A stretch of 64,000 bases of DNA, from the NCBI RefSeq assembly GCF_001423105.1, contig NZ_LMNV01000002.1, positions 1,802,424 through 1,866,423 of the forward strand. The letters are read 5' to 3'. Shown piece after piece: positions 27,243 to 35,763 of this stretch; the stretch's first letter is position 1; every line of letters starts with the position of its first letter. This DNA comes from Frondihabitans sp. Leaf304 (GTDB taxonomy: Bacteria > Actinomycetota > Actinomycetes > Actinomycetales > Microbacteriaceae). The notes below the pieces were generated by a model that saw only the letters and a program-made list of their open reading frames with translations, searched no databases and was not told the origin of the DNA. The position numbers and the translations under genes were made by a program.

Positions 27243-28325
27243 ATGGACGAGACAAACTTTTTGACGCTGACTCTTGGCGTCGAATGCATCGCGCTTCTTG
27301 TCTGGGGTGTGACCTTGGGTGTGTCGTGCGCGTTTGCGATGCCGGCGACGCGGTGGGCGGTCCCCACACGGGGAGAGAGGTGGATGGCGCGGCTGCCTTG
27401 GGAGAAACTTAAGTGGGGTTGGGCGCGAGGCATCGACGCCGGCGAGTACGCGGACATCCCCTCATTGAGGTCGTTGCACGACAGCGTTGCATCGGATGCC
27501 CGGACGTTCCGTTCCGCGCTGCAAACGTGGTTCGTGGTACCTGTCTTCACCGGCTACGCGCTCGGCGTGCTTGGTCTTCTCCTCGTGGTGGCGACGTTCA
27601 GCCGCATATCGGAGGGCCCAGCCATCTGGTGGGTGCCGTGCTTCTTCTGTGTATGCAACCTGTCGGCCATGCTCCTCGCCGTGGCGCTTCGCCAGCGGGC
27701 ATGGACACGACGAGTTCCTTTCGACAGTCGACTGCTTCACGCCGTCACCGACTATCGCAGCCGAATCGGGGCGGCGAAGGCGAAGGCAGGGACCGACGCG
27801 GCGGCGACCCGCACACTCGAAGAAATCGTCAGGGAGGGAGCGCGTGACATCGAACGGCTCCTGCGGTCCCGCTACATCCTTATCGACGGAAGCGCCTCCC
27901 AAGCGGATGCGGCAGAGCGATGGGAAAAGCAGCTTCAACCGGTCATAACCGAGAGCACCGCCCGGCTTCTCCTGCCCGACGAGGCTACCGACCCTGTCAA
28001 GTGGTTCGACGCCTGGAGCGAGGAGGTCGCCAGCCTCTACCTCAAGGGGCCGATGGCAGAGGAAAGCAGCAGCTCCGCCGACACGAAGATGCTGCCCGAT
28101 GACCCGCCAGCGTACCGGAAGCCTCTCCTTATCGGTTGGCTGCTGATGCTCGCATCGGCCGCCGCCCTCACTATCGCAGTCACCGCGCACGGCATCCTGC
28201 CAAGCATGGAAAGCGTTGACCTGACGAAAATCCCGGCCGCTCTCGTCGCCATGGCCACCCTCGGCTCGCTTGCCGCAGGGTGGTGGAACTTCCTCGAAGG
28301 GCGCAGACGCAGAACCGGGGACTGA
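27243..28325 (+). CDS. Hypothetical membrane protein with four predicted transmembrane segments
   Basis: 360 residues from ATG 27243, preceded by ACGGGG. Hydrophobic segments lie at about residues 6-30, 99-120, 124-145 and 285-306, with a shorter hydrophobic patch near 320-340. The middle (AATRTLEEIVREGARDIERLLRSRYI, residues about 180-205) is a soluble helical region. The layout, two pairs of helices around a cytosolic domain, is seen in effector membrane proteins of conflict systems, but no family is recognised. Confidence 0.65.
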   Translation: MDETNFLTLTLGVECIALLVWGVTLGVSCAFAMPATRWAVPTRGERWMARLPWEKLKWGWARGIDAGEYADIPSLRSLHDSVASDARTFRSALQTWFVVPVFTGYALGVLGLLLVVATFSRISEGPAIWWVPCFFCVCNLSAMLLAVALRQRAWTRRVPFDSRLLHAVTDYRSRIGAAKAKAGTDAAATRTLEEIVREGARDIERLLRSRYILIDGSASQADAAERWEKQLQPVITESTARLLLPDEATDPVKWFDAWSEEVASLYLKGPMAEESSSSADTKMLPDDPPAYRKPLLIGWLLMLASAAALTIAVTAHGILPSMESVDLTKIPAALVAMATLGSLAAGWWNFLEGRRRRTGD

Positions 28326-28580
28326 CACGGCGTGGATCCGACAATCACCGGCATGCCGCAATGACGAGCTGCCGGGAACAGTTCGCGATCCAAATGGCCA
28401 CCTCACAGCCGTCATTGCTTGCGGGACCGGCACCGCGAATTCCCCTTGCTCATTGCTGAGGCCCTCGCGGGCCCTCCGGAGTCTGCGTGGCGAAGGAAAC
28501 GTGAGCGCCCGGCTTGTCCATGCCGCCGCCCGCCGCCATGACGGGCTGCCTCTCACCGTCGATGTACCGCGCGAGCCCGG

Positions 28581-28823
28581 TCAGGTTCGATCGTCGGCGC
28601 CGACGACCGTTGTGAAGCCGCGGTCGCGCAGGAGCTGCACCGCTTCGGTGAGGACAGCCACCATGTCGACGGTGTCGTCGGGGTCGAGGTGGACGTGACC
28701 ACCTTCCCACCCGTGGATGGTGACGGTCCCGAGGTTGCTGATGTCAACGGTGAGATCGTCTGTGATCGCGGCGACGTCCCGGGCGTCGGCCGTCTCATAG
28801 GTGAACCATTTCTTGTCGGGCAT
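28581..28823 (-). CDS. Small hypothetical protein (80 aa)
   Basis: ATG 28823 with a strong AAGGAGAGG site. MPDKKWFTYETADARDV, then a beta-rich middle (VTIHGWEGGHVHLDPDDTVDMVAVL) and a helical end. Acidic, cytosolic. No family recognised; a CCGCGCATAG motif lies upstream, as for the neighbouring zinc-ribbon gene. Confidence 0.6.
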   Translation of the reverse strand: MPDKKWFTYETADARDVAAITDDLTVDISNLGTVTIHGWEGGHVHLDPDDTVDMVAVLTEAVQLLRDRGFTTVVGADDRT

Positions 28824-28869
28824 GTTGCCTCTCCTTGCTCAGGGCCGCGACGTGCGTCCGTGTCGACGT

Positions 28870-28879
28870 CTATGCGCGG
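28870..28879 (-). promoter_or_regulatory. CCGCGCATAG motif
   Basis: Perfect copy of the recurring motif, followed by ACGTC, 47 bases before the start of the 80-residue protein gene. Confidence 0.5.
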
Positions 28880-28928
28880 ACGTGCCGGTGAACGTGGAGA
28901 GCCGGGCGGTCCGGGTGGCGCTTGGTCG

Positions 28929-29492
28929 TTAGGCGGCCTTAGGGGCGTTCGTCCTCGCCGCTGCCGTGCGGCTCCGCTTGGCTGCCCGAACCGGCCGGAA
29001 CTCGCCCGTCCACGTGTTCCGCCGGGGTTCAGGCCGGGACGCAGCCCACACGCTGAGACTCACGCGACGAGCCCTCATCGCGCAGTCGCCGCAGTGGTGC
29101 GGTGCGGCCACGTCTAGGTGGTTTGTCGGACGTTGCTGGAACGGTCCGTGCTCGCGGCAGTGGATGACCACGGGTGTGTGCTGGTCAACGAAGACAACAT
29201 CTCGGTAGTCGTACCGGTCGCCGTGGGTGTCGACGGCTCTCCGGATGAATAGGTCTCGTCGAGCGGATACGGATGAGCCGCGCCTGCACGAGCAGTTGGG
29301 GCAGCGCTGTCCGCGCTTGTGGTCGTTGGGTGTCATGTCGAAGTCCCCGTGGTCGGGGCATGAGATGGTCACTTTGGTGTGGGCGTTCACGAATCGTTCG
29401 GCGACTCGGCTGTAGTCGTACTTTCCGTCGTGTTTAGCGGCGGCTGCCGTTGCGAACGCTTCAAGCCGGGCGGCGAGGTCAAGTGTCGGCAT
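28929..29492 (-). CDS. Phage-type zinc-ribbon repeat protein (DUF723-like)
   Basis: 187 residues from ATG 29492, which follows AAAGGAG. Two copies of a Cys/His module are visible: CPDHGDF...HKRGQRCPNC (about residues 46-70) and CREHGPF...NHLDVAAPHHCGDC (about 107-135). Such modules occur in DUF723 and related phage proteins linked to DNA-end or intron-homing functions. The C-terminus is Arg-rich. The role is unknown. Confidence 0.6.
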   Translation of the reverse strand: MPTLDLAARLEAFATAAAAKHDGKYDYSRVAERFVNAHTKVTISCPDHGDFDMTPNDHKRGQRCPNCSCRRGSSVSARRDLFIRRAVDTHGDRYDYRDVVFVDQHTPVVIHCREHGPFQQRPTNHLDVAAPHHCGDCAMRARRVSLSVWAASRPEPRRNTWTGEFRPVRAAKRSRTAAARTNAPKAA

Positions 29493-29520
29493 TGGGTCTC
29501 CTTTGTGGTCGACCTGACGT

Positions 29521-29530
29521 CTATGCGCGG
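29521..29530 (-). promoter_or_regulatory. CCGCGCATAG motif
   Basis: Perfect copy of the recurring motif with the same ACGTC extension as at 28870, located 28 bases before the DUF723-like start. Confidence 0.5.
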
Positions 29531-30115
29531 ACGGTTCGTGCCGACGGGCGAAGTTGTCGAAGTCACCGACAGGCAGCGCCGTTTTGCTGAAGAATGGAGC
29601 GTCCCGGCGGACTCCCGGTGTTGGTTCGTTCGAATGTGGCGGCTCCGCTGAGGTTGTCGGCGATGGTTGTCTTGACATGGCCAACGGCTGTCTGGTGGGT
29701 TACCGAAGTGCGGTGCGTCGAGGACGAAGAGCACGTCTAACAATCTGGACTCCGGGCCCGGTCACGAAGTGTCCTAATGCGGGCAATAGCTCGGTCGAAG
29801 GTGTGCACGGTCTGGCCGGCTCGTCATGGCGGTTCGCGAGCGACCAAGAGGCCGGTTGAATGCCTGGACAGGCGGGTGGGTTCGATGTAGGTCAGCAAGG
29901 GCTCTTCATCGCCCTGGCGGGAGGCTGCGGGTGCTCACACCCGGCCCTTCCTGCTCTTGAGTTCTATAGGGCTAGGCGTCCATCCGTTCCTGGCTCGAGT
30001 CTTCGTTTGCTCACGTGTGACTCTTCGTTCTCAGCCGTTGGGTACCTTGCCCTGCTGTAGTTCTTAATGCCGGTCCTGCCGGCCACACTTTGTACCTATG
30101 CGGCGAAAATGGGCG

Positions 30116-30121
30116 CGGCCG
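30116..30121. repeat. Left copy of 6-bp direct repeat (possible target duplication)
   Basis: CGGCCG lies directly before TGACTATG; the same six bases follow CATAGTCA at 56930-56935. The sequence is palindromic, so this is supportive rather than decisive. Confidence 0.5.
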
Positions 30122-30175
30122 TGACTATGGCAGCTTTAGTCGGACCCACCAGGGCAATCTAAGCGGGACCCACTT
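30122..30175 (+). repeat. Left terminal inverted repeat of the island (IS21 type)
   Basis: Begins TGACTATG. Bases 21-54 (GGACCCACCAGGGCAATCTA onward) match the complement of 56876-56909 with only three or four differences. A second internal copy of GGCAATCTAAGCCGGACCCA lies at 30197-30218, the multiple-repeat end structure of IS21 elements. Confidence 0.8.
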
Positions 30176-30196
30176 CGGCTGTTTCGGGGTGTCTGG

Positions 30197-30218
30197 GGCA
30201 ATCTAAGCCGGACCCACC
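30197..30218 (+). repeat. Second copy of IS21 end repeat
   Basis: GGCAATCTAAGCCGGACCCA plus two bases; nearly identical to 30154-30175, in direct orientation. Probable IstA binding site. Confidence 0.75.
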
Positions 30219-30266
30219 TTCACCGTTGTTGCAACGTGTTTTCGTTGCTCAAGGTGGAGGTTTCGG

Positions 30267-31943
30267 ATGGAGTCTCGGGTGGAGTTGTTCGCGCGTATTC
30301 GACGTGATGCGCGCGTGGAGGGCCTCTCGATCAGAGAGCTGGCCCGAAAACACGGTGTTGGGCGCCCGACAGTGCGGCAGGCCCTCGCACAGGCGGAACC
30401 ACCGGCTCGAAAGCCGCGCGCCCGGACGGCGCCTCGGCTGGACGCGTTCAAGGCTCCGATCGACGAAATGCTCCGCCAGGATCTCGACGCTCCTCGCAAG
30501 CAGCGCCACACGGCGAGACGCATCTTTGCGCGTCTCGCAGAGGAGCACGATGCGACGGACCTGTCGTATTCGACGGTCCGTGACTACGTCCGTCGACGAC
30601 GCCCCGAGATCGACCTGGAGGCGGGCCGGCTGCCGGAGGTATTCATCCCGCAGGAGCACGCGCCGGGCGCGGAGGCCGAGGTGGACTTCGGCGAGGTCTG
30701 GGTGGTGCTGGCTGGGGTGAAGACCAAGTGCCACATGTTCGCGTTCCGTCTCTCGCACTCGGGGAAGGCGATCCACCGGATCTATCCGACGCAGGCGCAG
30801 GAAGCGTTCCTCGAGGGCCACATCGATGCGTTCGAGGACATTGGCGGGATCCCGACGAGGCACATCCGCTACGACAACCTGACCGACGCGGTCGTGAAGG
30901 TCATCTACGGCAGCGGCCGCCAGCGCACCGAGAATCAACGGTGGGTCCTGTTCCGCTCGCACTACGGGTTCGATGCGTTCTATTGCCATCCCGGGATTGA
31001 GGGCGCTCACGAGAAGGGCGGCATCGAGGGCGACGTCGGCCGGTTCCGCCGAACCCACCTGTCTCCAATGCCCGTCGTCGACTCGCTCGCGGAACTGAAT
31101 CAGAAGGTCCGTCAGTGGGATCTTGACGACGAGAACCGGAGGATCGATGACCGCATCCGCACGGTTGCCCAAGACTTCGCTCTCGAACGGCAATTGCTGG
31201 CGACGATCACGGCGGAACGGTTCGAGCCAGGCTTGTCGCTGACGCCCCGGGTGTCCCGGTCAAGCTTGGTCCGGGTGCGGATGGCGTCGTACTCGGTCCC
31301 GGCTCGGTTCATCGGCCGGCCCGTCCGGGTCTCGCTGCGCGCATCGGAGGTGGTCATCTTCGATGGCCGCACGGAGATCGCCCGGCACCCGCGGGTCGTG
31401 GCCTTGCACGGGCAGAGCGTGAATCTTGACCACTACCTCGAGGTCCTCCTCCACAAGCCCGGCGCTCTTCCGGGGTCGACCGCTCTGGCCCACGCCCGAG
31501 CGACGGGCGAATTCACGGCCGCTCACGAAGCGTTCTGGGCGGCCGCCCGAAAGACCGACGGCGATGCCGGCGGGACTCGCGCACTGATCGATGTGCTCCT
31601 GCTGCACCGGTCGATGGTGACCGAAGACATCGTCGCCGGCATCAGGGCAGCACTCACAGTCGGGGCCGTCACGGCCGACGTCGTTGCCGTCGAGGCGCGA
31701 CGGCACGAAGTGTTGGGTGGGTCCCGGCCCGACCGTCCTCTCGTCGAACAAGGTCGCGGCCCCGAGCGACGGGTGGTCAGTCTTACTCAGCGTCGGCTGG
31801 CGGACCCTGCCGCTGTCATCGCGGGCCTGCCGGCCGACACCCGCCCCCTTCCGTCAGTTGCCGCCTATGACCAGTTACTTCGCCTCCCGGACCGGCAACG
31901 ACCCGAAGGCGCGGCCACCGTTAAGAAGGGAACAGGATCATGA
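30267..31943 (+). CDS. istA: IS21 family transposase IstA
   Basis: 558 residues from ATG 30267 (GGAGG upstream). An N-terminal HTH (LSIRELARKHGVGRPTVRQAL) binds the ends; a second HTH lies near residue 90. The DDE catalytic core is complete: AEVDFGEVWV, IRYDNLTDAV, and GIEGAHEKGGIEGDVG with the Glu. The C-terminal beta-barrel follows. Length is normal to slightly long for IS21. It overlaps istB by four bases (ATGA). Confidence 0.95.
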   Translation: MESRVELFARIRRDARVEGLSIRELARKHGVGRPTVRQALAQAEPPARKPRARTAPRLDAFKAPIDEMLRQDLDAPRKQRHTARRIFARLAEEHDATDLSYSTVRDYVRRRRPEIDLEAGRLPEVFIPQEHAPGAEAEVDFGEVWVVLAGVKTKCHMFAFRLSHSGKAIHRIYPTQAQEAFLEGHIDAFEDIGGIPTRHIRYDNLTDAVVKVIYGSGRQRTENQRWVLFRSHYGFDAFYCHPGIEGAHEKGGIEGDVGRFRRTHLSPMPVVDSLAELNQKVRQWDLDDENRRIDDRIRTVAQDFALERQLLATITAERFEPGLSLTPRVSRSSLVRVRMASYSVPARFIGRPVRVSLRASEVVIFDGRTEIARHPRVVALHGQSVNLDHYLEVLLHKPGALPGSTALAHARATGEFTAAHEAFWAAARKTDGDAGGTRALIDVLLLHRSMVTEDIVAGIRAALTVGAVTADVVAVEARRHEVLGGSRPDRPLVEQGRGPERRVVSLTQRRLADPAAVIAGLPADTRPLPSVAAYDQLLRLPDRQRPEGAATVKKGTGS

Positions 31944-32746
31944 CCACGACGACGAGCATCACCACCACTCTCCGGAGACGGAGGGGCCTGACGGAAGAAG
32001 CCGCGAACGCCGCTATTGACCAGGCATGCCGTCGGCTGCGGCTGCCCACGATCAGAGCTGTGGTCGACGAGGCCATGGCCGCGGCGAACAAAGAGCAGCT
32101 CTCCTACCAGGGGTTCCTCGCGGAGCTGCTCCTGGCGGAATGCGACGACCGCGACCGCCGATCCTCGGTGAGACGGGTGAAGGCGGCCGGGTTCCCGAGG
32201 GACAAGTGGCTTGGGGATTTCGACTTCGAGGCGAACCCGAACATCAACCCCGCCACCATCAACACCCTCGCCACCGGCGACTGGGTCCGACGCGGACAGC
32301 CGCTCTGCCTCATTGGCGACTCCGGCACCGGCAAAAGCCACCTCCTCATCGGCCTCGGCACAGCGGCAGCCGAGAAGGGGTTCCGAGTCAAGTACACGCT
32401 CGCGACCCGGCTCGTGAACGAACTTGTCGAAGCCGCCGACGAGAAGAACCTGGCCCGCACCATCGCCCGCTACGGGCGGGTCGACCTCCTGATGATCGAC
32501 GAACTCGGCTACATGGAACTCGACCGCCGGGGCGCCGAACTCCTCTTTCAAGTGCTCACGGAGCGAGAGGAAAACAACTCCATCGCGATCGCCTCCAACG
32601 AGTCGTTCTCCGGCTGGACGAAGACCTTCACCGACCCGAGGCTGTGCGCGGCGATCGTTGACCGGCTGACGTTCAACGGCACCATCATCGAAACCGGCAC
32701 CGCGTCCTACCGGCTCGCCCACACCCGCCAGCAGCAAACCGCCTGA
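31940..32746 (+). CDS. istB: IS21 family helper ATPase IstB
   Basis: 268 residues. AAA+ protein with Walker A GDSGTGKSHL near residue 130, Walker B LLMIDELGYM, and sensor SNESFSGW. It loads IstA at the target. The N-terminal 90 residues are helical, as usual. The gene is intact and full length, so the transposition machinery at the left end could still work. The usual right inverted repeat is missing after it. Confidence 0.95.
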   Translation: MTTTTSITTTLRRRRGLTEEAANAAIDQACRRLRLPTIRAVVDEAMAAANKEQLSYQGFLAELLLAECDDRDRRSSVRRVKAAGFPRDKWLGDFDFEANPNINPATINTLATGDWVRRGQPLCLIGDSGTGKSHLLIGLGTAAAEKGFRVKYTLATRLVNELVEAADEKNLARTIARYGRVDLLMIDELGYMELDRRGAELLFQVLTEREENNSIAIASNESFSGWTKTFTDPRLCAAIVDRLTFNGTIIETGTASYRLAHTRQQQTA

Positions 32747-32759
32747 CCGGGCGGGCTTC

Positions 32760-33278
32760 CTAGTCGGTTCCAGTGACGGTGCTGCGGCGTTCGAGGAAGA
32801 CGTTGTCCCGCCATTGCCCGGCCCACGGACCAAAGCTCATCCGCCCGATGCGTTCGCGGATGCCGACCTCCCGGAATCCGTGCGCGGCATGAAGGGCAAG
32901 GCTGCCCTGGTTCTCGGGGAAGATCGCGGACTGAATCATCCACACCCCGGCCAGTTCCGACACGGTGATAAATTCCGCCAGGAGCAGGTGGCCGACCCCG
33001 GCACCGCGGGCGGTCTCGGCGACGTAGATGGAGTGCTCGATGACACCCCGATACACCGGCCGAGACGACACCGTCGACGCGGCCGCCCACCCAACGACGT
33101 CGCCCTGCGCGTCCACAGCGACGAGGCGGAGATCCCGGATCTTCCCGCCGTCGAACTCTTCCCAGGACGGGGTCGTGTCCTGGAAGGTCGCGTTCCCCGT
33201 CGCGATGCCCTCGGCATAGATCCGCTCTACGGCCGGCCAATCGCCCGCCTCCATGACGCGGATCGACACCTCGGTCAT
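32760..33278 (-). CDS. GNAT acetyltransferase of the ArsN1/phosphinothricin type
   Basis: 172 residues from ATG 33278. The sequence IRVMEAGDWPAVERIYAEGIATGNATF is typical of the PAT/ArsN family, and IYVAETARGAGVGHLLL is the acetyl-CoA motif. The ATG overlaps the arsR stop (ATGA), so it is the second gene of an arsR operon. ArsN1 acetylates the antibiotic arsinothricin (family knowledge), and that would fit the setting; phosphinothricin is an alternative substrate. Confidence 0.72.
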   Translation of the reverse strand: MTEVSIRVMEAGDWPAVERIYAEGIATGNATFQDTTPSWEEFDGGKIRDLRLVAVDAQGDVVGWAAASTVSSRPVYRGVIEHSIYVAETARGAGVGHLLLAEFITVSELAGVWMIQSAIFPENQGSLALHAAHGFREVGIRERIGRMSFGPWAGQWRDNVFLERRSTVTGTD

Positions 33279-33625
33279 GCCGGGTTGAGCGCCCGACTGC
33301 TGGCTGTGAGGGCGGTGAAGTTGGCGCGGTAGTACGCCCACTTGCCGCGCTGCTCGCGGACGGCAAGGCCAGCGTCGACGAGCTGCTTCATGTGATGGGA
33401 CACGGTCGGCTGCGACAACCCGACTGGAGCGGTGAGGTCGCAAATGCACGCCTCCCCGGTGGGGCTCGCTGCGATGAGGGATAGGAGCCGGACCCGGGTC
33501 GGATCGCCCAGGGCCTTGAAGACCTTCGCCACGTCCTCAGCTTGCGACGCGTCGAGCGCGTCTTCGCCGGCTGGTGCGCAGCAGGCGTCGACGGGCTGGA
33601 GAAGGAGTGTCGCGCTGGTGGTCAT
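33275..33625 (-). CDS. arsR: ArsR family arsenic-responsive repressor
   Basis: 116 residues from ATG 33625. A winged-helix core (VFKALGDPTRVRLLSLI, then GLSQPTVSHHMKQLVDAGL) is preceded by an N-terminal DACCAP Cys pair, and EACICDL carries the second Cys pair before the recognition helix, the usual As(III)/Sb(III) site. It is divergent from the arsO-like gene, with a repeated TCGATGTAT operator between them, and would release this site on binding arsenite. Confidence 0.85.
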   Translation of the reverse strand: MTTSATLLLQPVDACCAPAGEDALDASQAEDVAKVFKALGDPTRVRLLSLIAASPTGEACICDLTAPVGLSQPTVSHHMKQLVDAGLAVREQRGKWAYYRANFTALTASSRALNPA

Positions 33626-33645
33626 GGGTCCAGTCTGCCAGTCGC

Positions 33646-33687
33646 ATTGACATCTGTCGATGTATCGAGCACAGTCGATGTATTGAC
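33646..33687. promoter_or_regulatory. ArsR operator/promoter region
   Basis: Two copies of TCGATGTAT(C/T)GA, 20 bases apart, and a TTGACA box lie between divergent arsR and the arsO-like gene. They probably bind ArsR and contain the -35 of one promoter. Confidence 0.6.
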
Positions 33688-33712
33688 CGTTCTCGATCCG
33701 AGGAGTGTTCCC

Positions 33713-35029
33713 GTGTCTGATCTTCCTGTCGTTGTCATCGGTGCCGGCCCCCAGGGTCTTGCCGCTGCCGCTCACCTTCTCGAGCGTGGGATCGAGCCGC
33801 TCGTCCTCGAGGCGGGCACCGGTCCGGCGGCAGCAGTCGCGCAGTGGGGCCACGTCCGGTTGTTCTCCGCATGGCCGGAGCTGGTGGATGCGGCGGCCGG
33901 CCGTCTCCTGGCCGGAACGGGGTGGGTTGCCCCAGCGACTGGGTATCCGATCGGGTCGCAGTGGATCAGCCGCTACCTCGCGCCTCTCGCCGAAGCCCTC
34001 GGAGACCGGGTGCGGTACGCGACGACCGTGACCGGGGTGGGCCGGAAAGGCCGCAATCGCTCGGTGGACGCCGGCCGTGGAGAGCAGCCCTTCACCGTTC
34101 ACGTCGACGTCGACGGGACCGAGGAGCGAATCGATGCGCGCGCTGTCATCGATGCCTCCGGCACTTGGTCGACGCCGAATCCGCTGGGCGCCGACGGTCT
34201 CCCTGCGCTCGGCGAGAAAGCAGCGGCCGGCTTCATTTCGTACCGCATTCCCGACTTCCACGACGCTGCCCGGTTCGCCGGGAAGCACACCGTCGTCGTC
34301 GGGAGCGGTCACTCCGCCGCGACCGCGATCAACGAGCTGACCCGCGTCGCCAAGCAGCACGCGGACACTCGGATCACGTGGGTGCTTCGTCGAGGGAACG
34401 TGGGGAACACGTTCGGCGGCGGTACCGCCGATGAGCTGCCCGAGCGCGGGGCACTCGGTGCCCGCGCCCAGAAGTCCGTCGAAGCGGGGATCGTCGATCT
34501 CGTCACCGGGTTCCGGGTCGAACGCATCGACACCTCAGAGACCGGCGCCGTCCTTATCTCCGAGGACGGACGCGCCCTGCCCGAGGCAGACCTCGTCGTG
34601 GCCCTCACGGGGTTCCGTCCCGACCTCTCGTTCCTGTCCGAGGTGCGCCTCGAGCTGGACGCCACGTTGCAGGCGCCGGTCCGGATCGCAGCAGAGGTGG
34701 ACCCGAACGTGCACAGCTGCGGGTCCGTCCGCGCCACAGGAGCGGCTGACCTCGCGCAGCCGGAGAAGGACTTCTACCTCGTCGGTGCGAAGTCGTACGG
34801 GCGTGCTCCGACGTTCCTGGCGATGACGGGGTATGAGCAGGTTCGCAGCGTCGTCGCGGAACTCGCCGGCGACCACGAGGCCGCTACCCGCATCGACCTC
34901 GACCTCCCGGACACGGGCGTGTGTGGCGGGGCGGGGCTGTTCGATGACCCGACCGGCGCCAAGGGCGGCGCCTGCTGCGCCCCCGCACCGGCCCTTCTCC
35001 AGATCGGCCGCGCACCCGTCAACGCCTGA
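33713..35029 (+). CDS. FAD-dependent monooxygenase/oxidoreductase, ArsO-like
   Basis: 438 residues from GTG 33713 (GAGGAG upstream). An N-terminal Rossmann motif VVVIGAGPQGLAAAAHL binds FAD, and VVVGSGHSAATAI near residue 200 binds NADP(H). The family is flavin monooxygenase-like; homologues called ArsO sit in ars operons. The C-terminus ends in GGACCAPAPA, a vicinal Cys pair that echoes the DACCAP of the neighbouring ArsR and could bind arsenite. Catalytic role in arsenic resistance is inferred. Confidence 0.78.
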   Translation: MSDLPVVVIGAGPQGLAAAAHLLERGIEPLVLEAGTGPAAAVAQWGHVRLFSAWPELVDAAAGRLLAGTGWVAPATGYPIGSQWISRYLAPLAEALGDRVRYATTVTGVGRKGRNRSVDAGRGEQPFTVHVDVDGTEERIDARAVIDASGTWSTPNPLGADGLPALGEKAAAGFISYRIPDFHDAARFAGKHTVVVGSGHSAATAINELTRVAKQHADTRITWVLRRGNVGNTFGGGTADELPERGALGARAQKSVEAGIVDLVTGFRVERIDTSETGAVLISEDGRALPEADLVVALTGFRPDLSFLSEVRLELDATLQAPVRIAAEVDPNVHSCGSVRATGAADLAQPEKDFYLVGAKSYGRAPTFLAMTGYEQVRSVVAELAGDHEAATRIDLDLPDTGVCGGAGLFDDPTGAKGGACCAPAPALLQIGRAPVNA

Positions 35030-35042
35030 CCCCAAGGCCCGG

Positions 35043-35717
35043 CTAAGCCTTGGTGAGGCGGGGGGCGAGTTCCTGGATGCGGTGTTCGAGGTCCGTGAAC
35101 GCGGCCTCGAACGCCGCATCCGTGCCGGTCCGGACGGGGTCGGGGATCGACCAGTGCAGCCCGGAGGGGACGGCGAGTTCTTCGTGAGCGTTGTCGCAGA
35201 CCGTGACCACGAAATCATCCGGCCCAAGAACGTCAGCGAGCAGCTGCGGGGTGGCTTCATGCAGGCCTAGGTCGTGTCGTTTCGCTGCCCGAATGGCACC
35301 GGGTTCGACCCGCTCGGCGGGGTGCGTTCCCCCGGACGCGGCGGGGATGATGCTCGCGTTTTCCCAGAGCGCTGCTGCGAGCTTAGATCGGGCGGAGTTC
35401 CCGGTGCAGACGAACACGACCCGGTGTGCAGCCACTGTCGCCGTCGGGGTGAGCCCGGTAAGGGCGCCGGGGGCGAGGTGGAGGTAGCTGCGCCGGCGGT
35501 CACCCTCGGACCGGACCCGAACGAGTATGCCCACGCCTTCCAGCACCTTGAGGTGATGCGCCACGAGGTTCGACGGCATCCCGAACTGCTGGCCCATATC
35601 GGTCGGGGAGACGTCACCGAGGGTCAGGAGGTCGACGATTCGCAGGCGTGCTGGATCGGCCAGGGCGGCATGCTTCGCGGCCCGAGCCTCGATCGTCTCT
35701 CTTGGCTCAGCGTTCAT
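35043..35717 (-). CDS. ArsR-ArsC fusion protein
   Basis: 224 residues from ATG 35717. The N-terminal 80 residues are an ArsR-type winged helix (AALADPARLRIVDLLTLGD, then GMPSNLVAHHLKVLE). Then VVFVCTGNSARSKLAAAL gives the C-X5-R phosphatase loop of a low-molecular-weight-phosphatase/ArsC domain, with the late DDFVVTVCDNA carrying a second Cys and HWSIPDP the acid Asp region. The fusion could couple arsenate reduction and gene control, or reflect a phosphatase-type sensor. It is divergent from the aquaglyceroporin gene. Confidence 0.85.
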   Translation of the reverse strand: MNAEPRETIEARAAKHAALADPARLRIVDLLTLGDVSPTDMGQQFGMPSNLVAHHLKVLEGVGILVRVRSEGDRRRSYLHLAPGALTGLTPTATVAAHRVVFVCTGNSARSKLAAALWENASIIPAASGGTHPAERVEPGAIRAAKRHDLGLHEATPQLLADVLGPDDFVVTVCDNAHEELAVPSGLHWSIPDPVRTGTDAAFEAAFTDLEHRIQELAPRLTKA

Positions 35718-35724
35718 TACCTCA

Positions 35725-35757
35725 ATCTTGACTGAGGCACCTGGTTGCCGTCAAGAT
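35725..35757. promoter_or_regulatory. Inverted-repeat operator for ArsR-ArsC/MIP divergent pair
   Basis: ATCTTGAC (35725-35732) and GTCAAGAT (35750-35757) face each other across 17 bases, between the two divergent genes. The likely ligand is the ArsR domain of the fusion protein. Confidence 0.6.
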
Positions 35758-35763
35758 GTGGAC

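Larger units (their letters stand above)
29493..30121. other. Gene-free stretch left of the island
   Basis: No convincing frame on either strand. It contains a GCCGG/CCGGC hairpin near 30,070 and a partial CCGCATAG motif (30096-30103, minus strand) that would drive transcription leftwards into this stretch. The last six bases (CGGCCG, 30116-30121) are one half of the direct repeat flanking the island. Confidence 0.5.

Noticed and set aside
27243-27550. Longer N-terminus of the minus-strand Trp-rich protein (start at 27244 or 27550)
   Set aside because: The region is the promoter and start of the plus-strand membrane protein gene, and no ribosome binding site supports the upstream starts.
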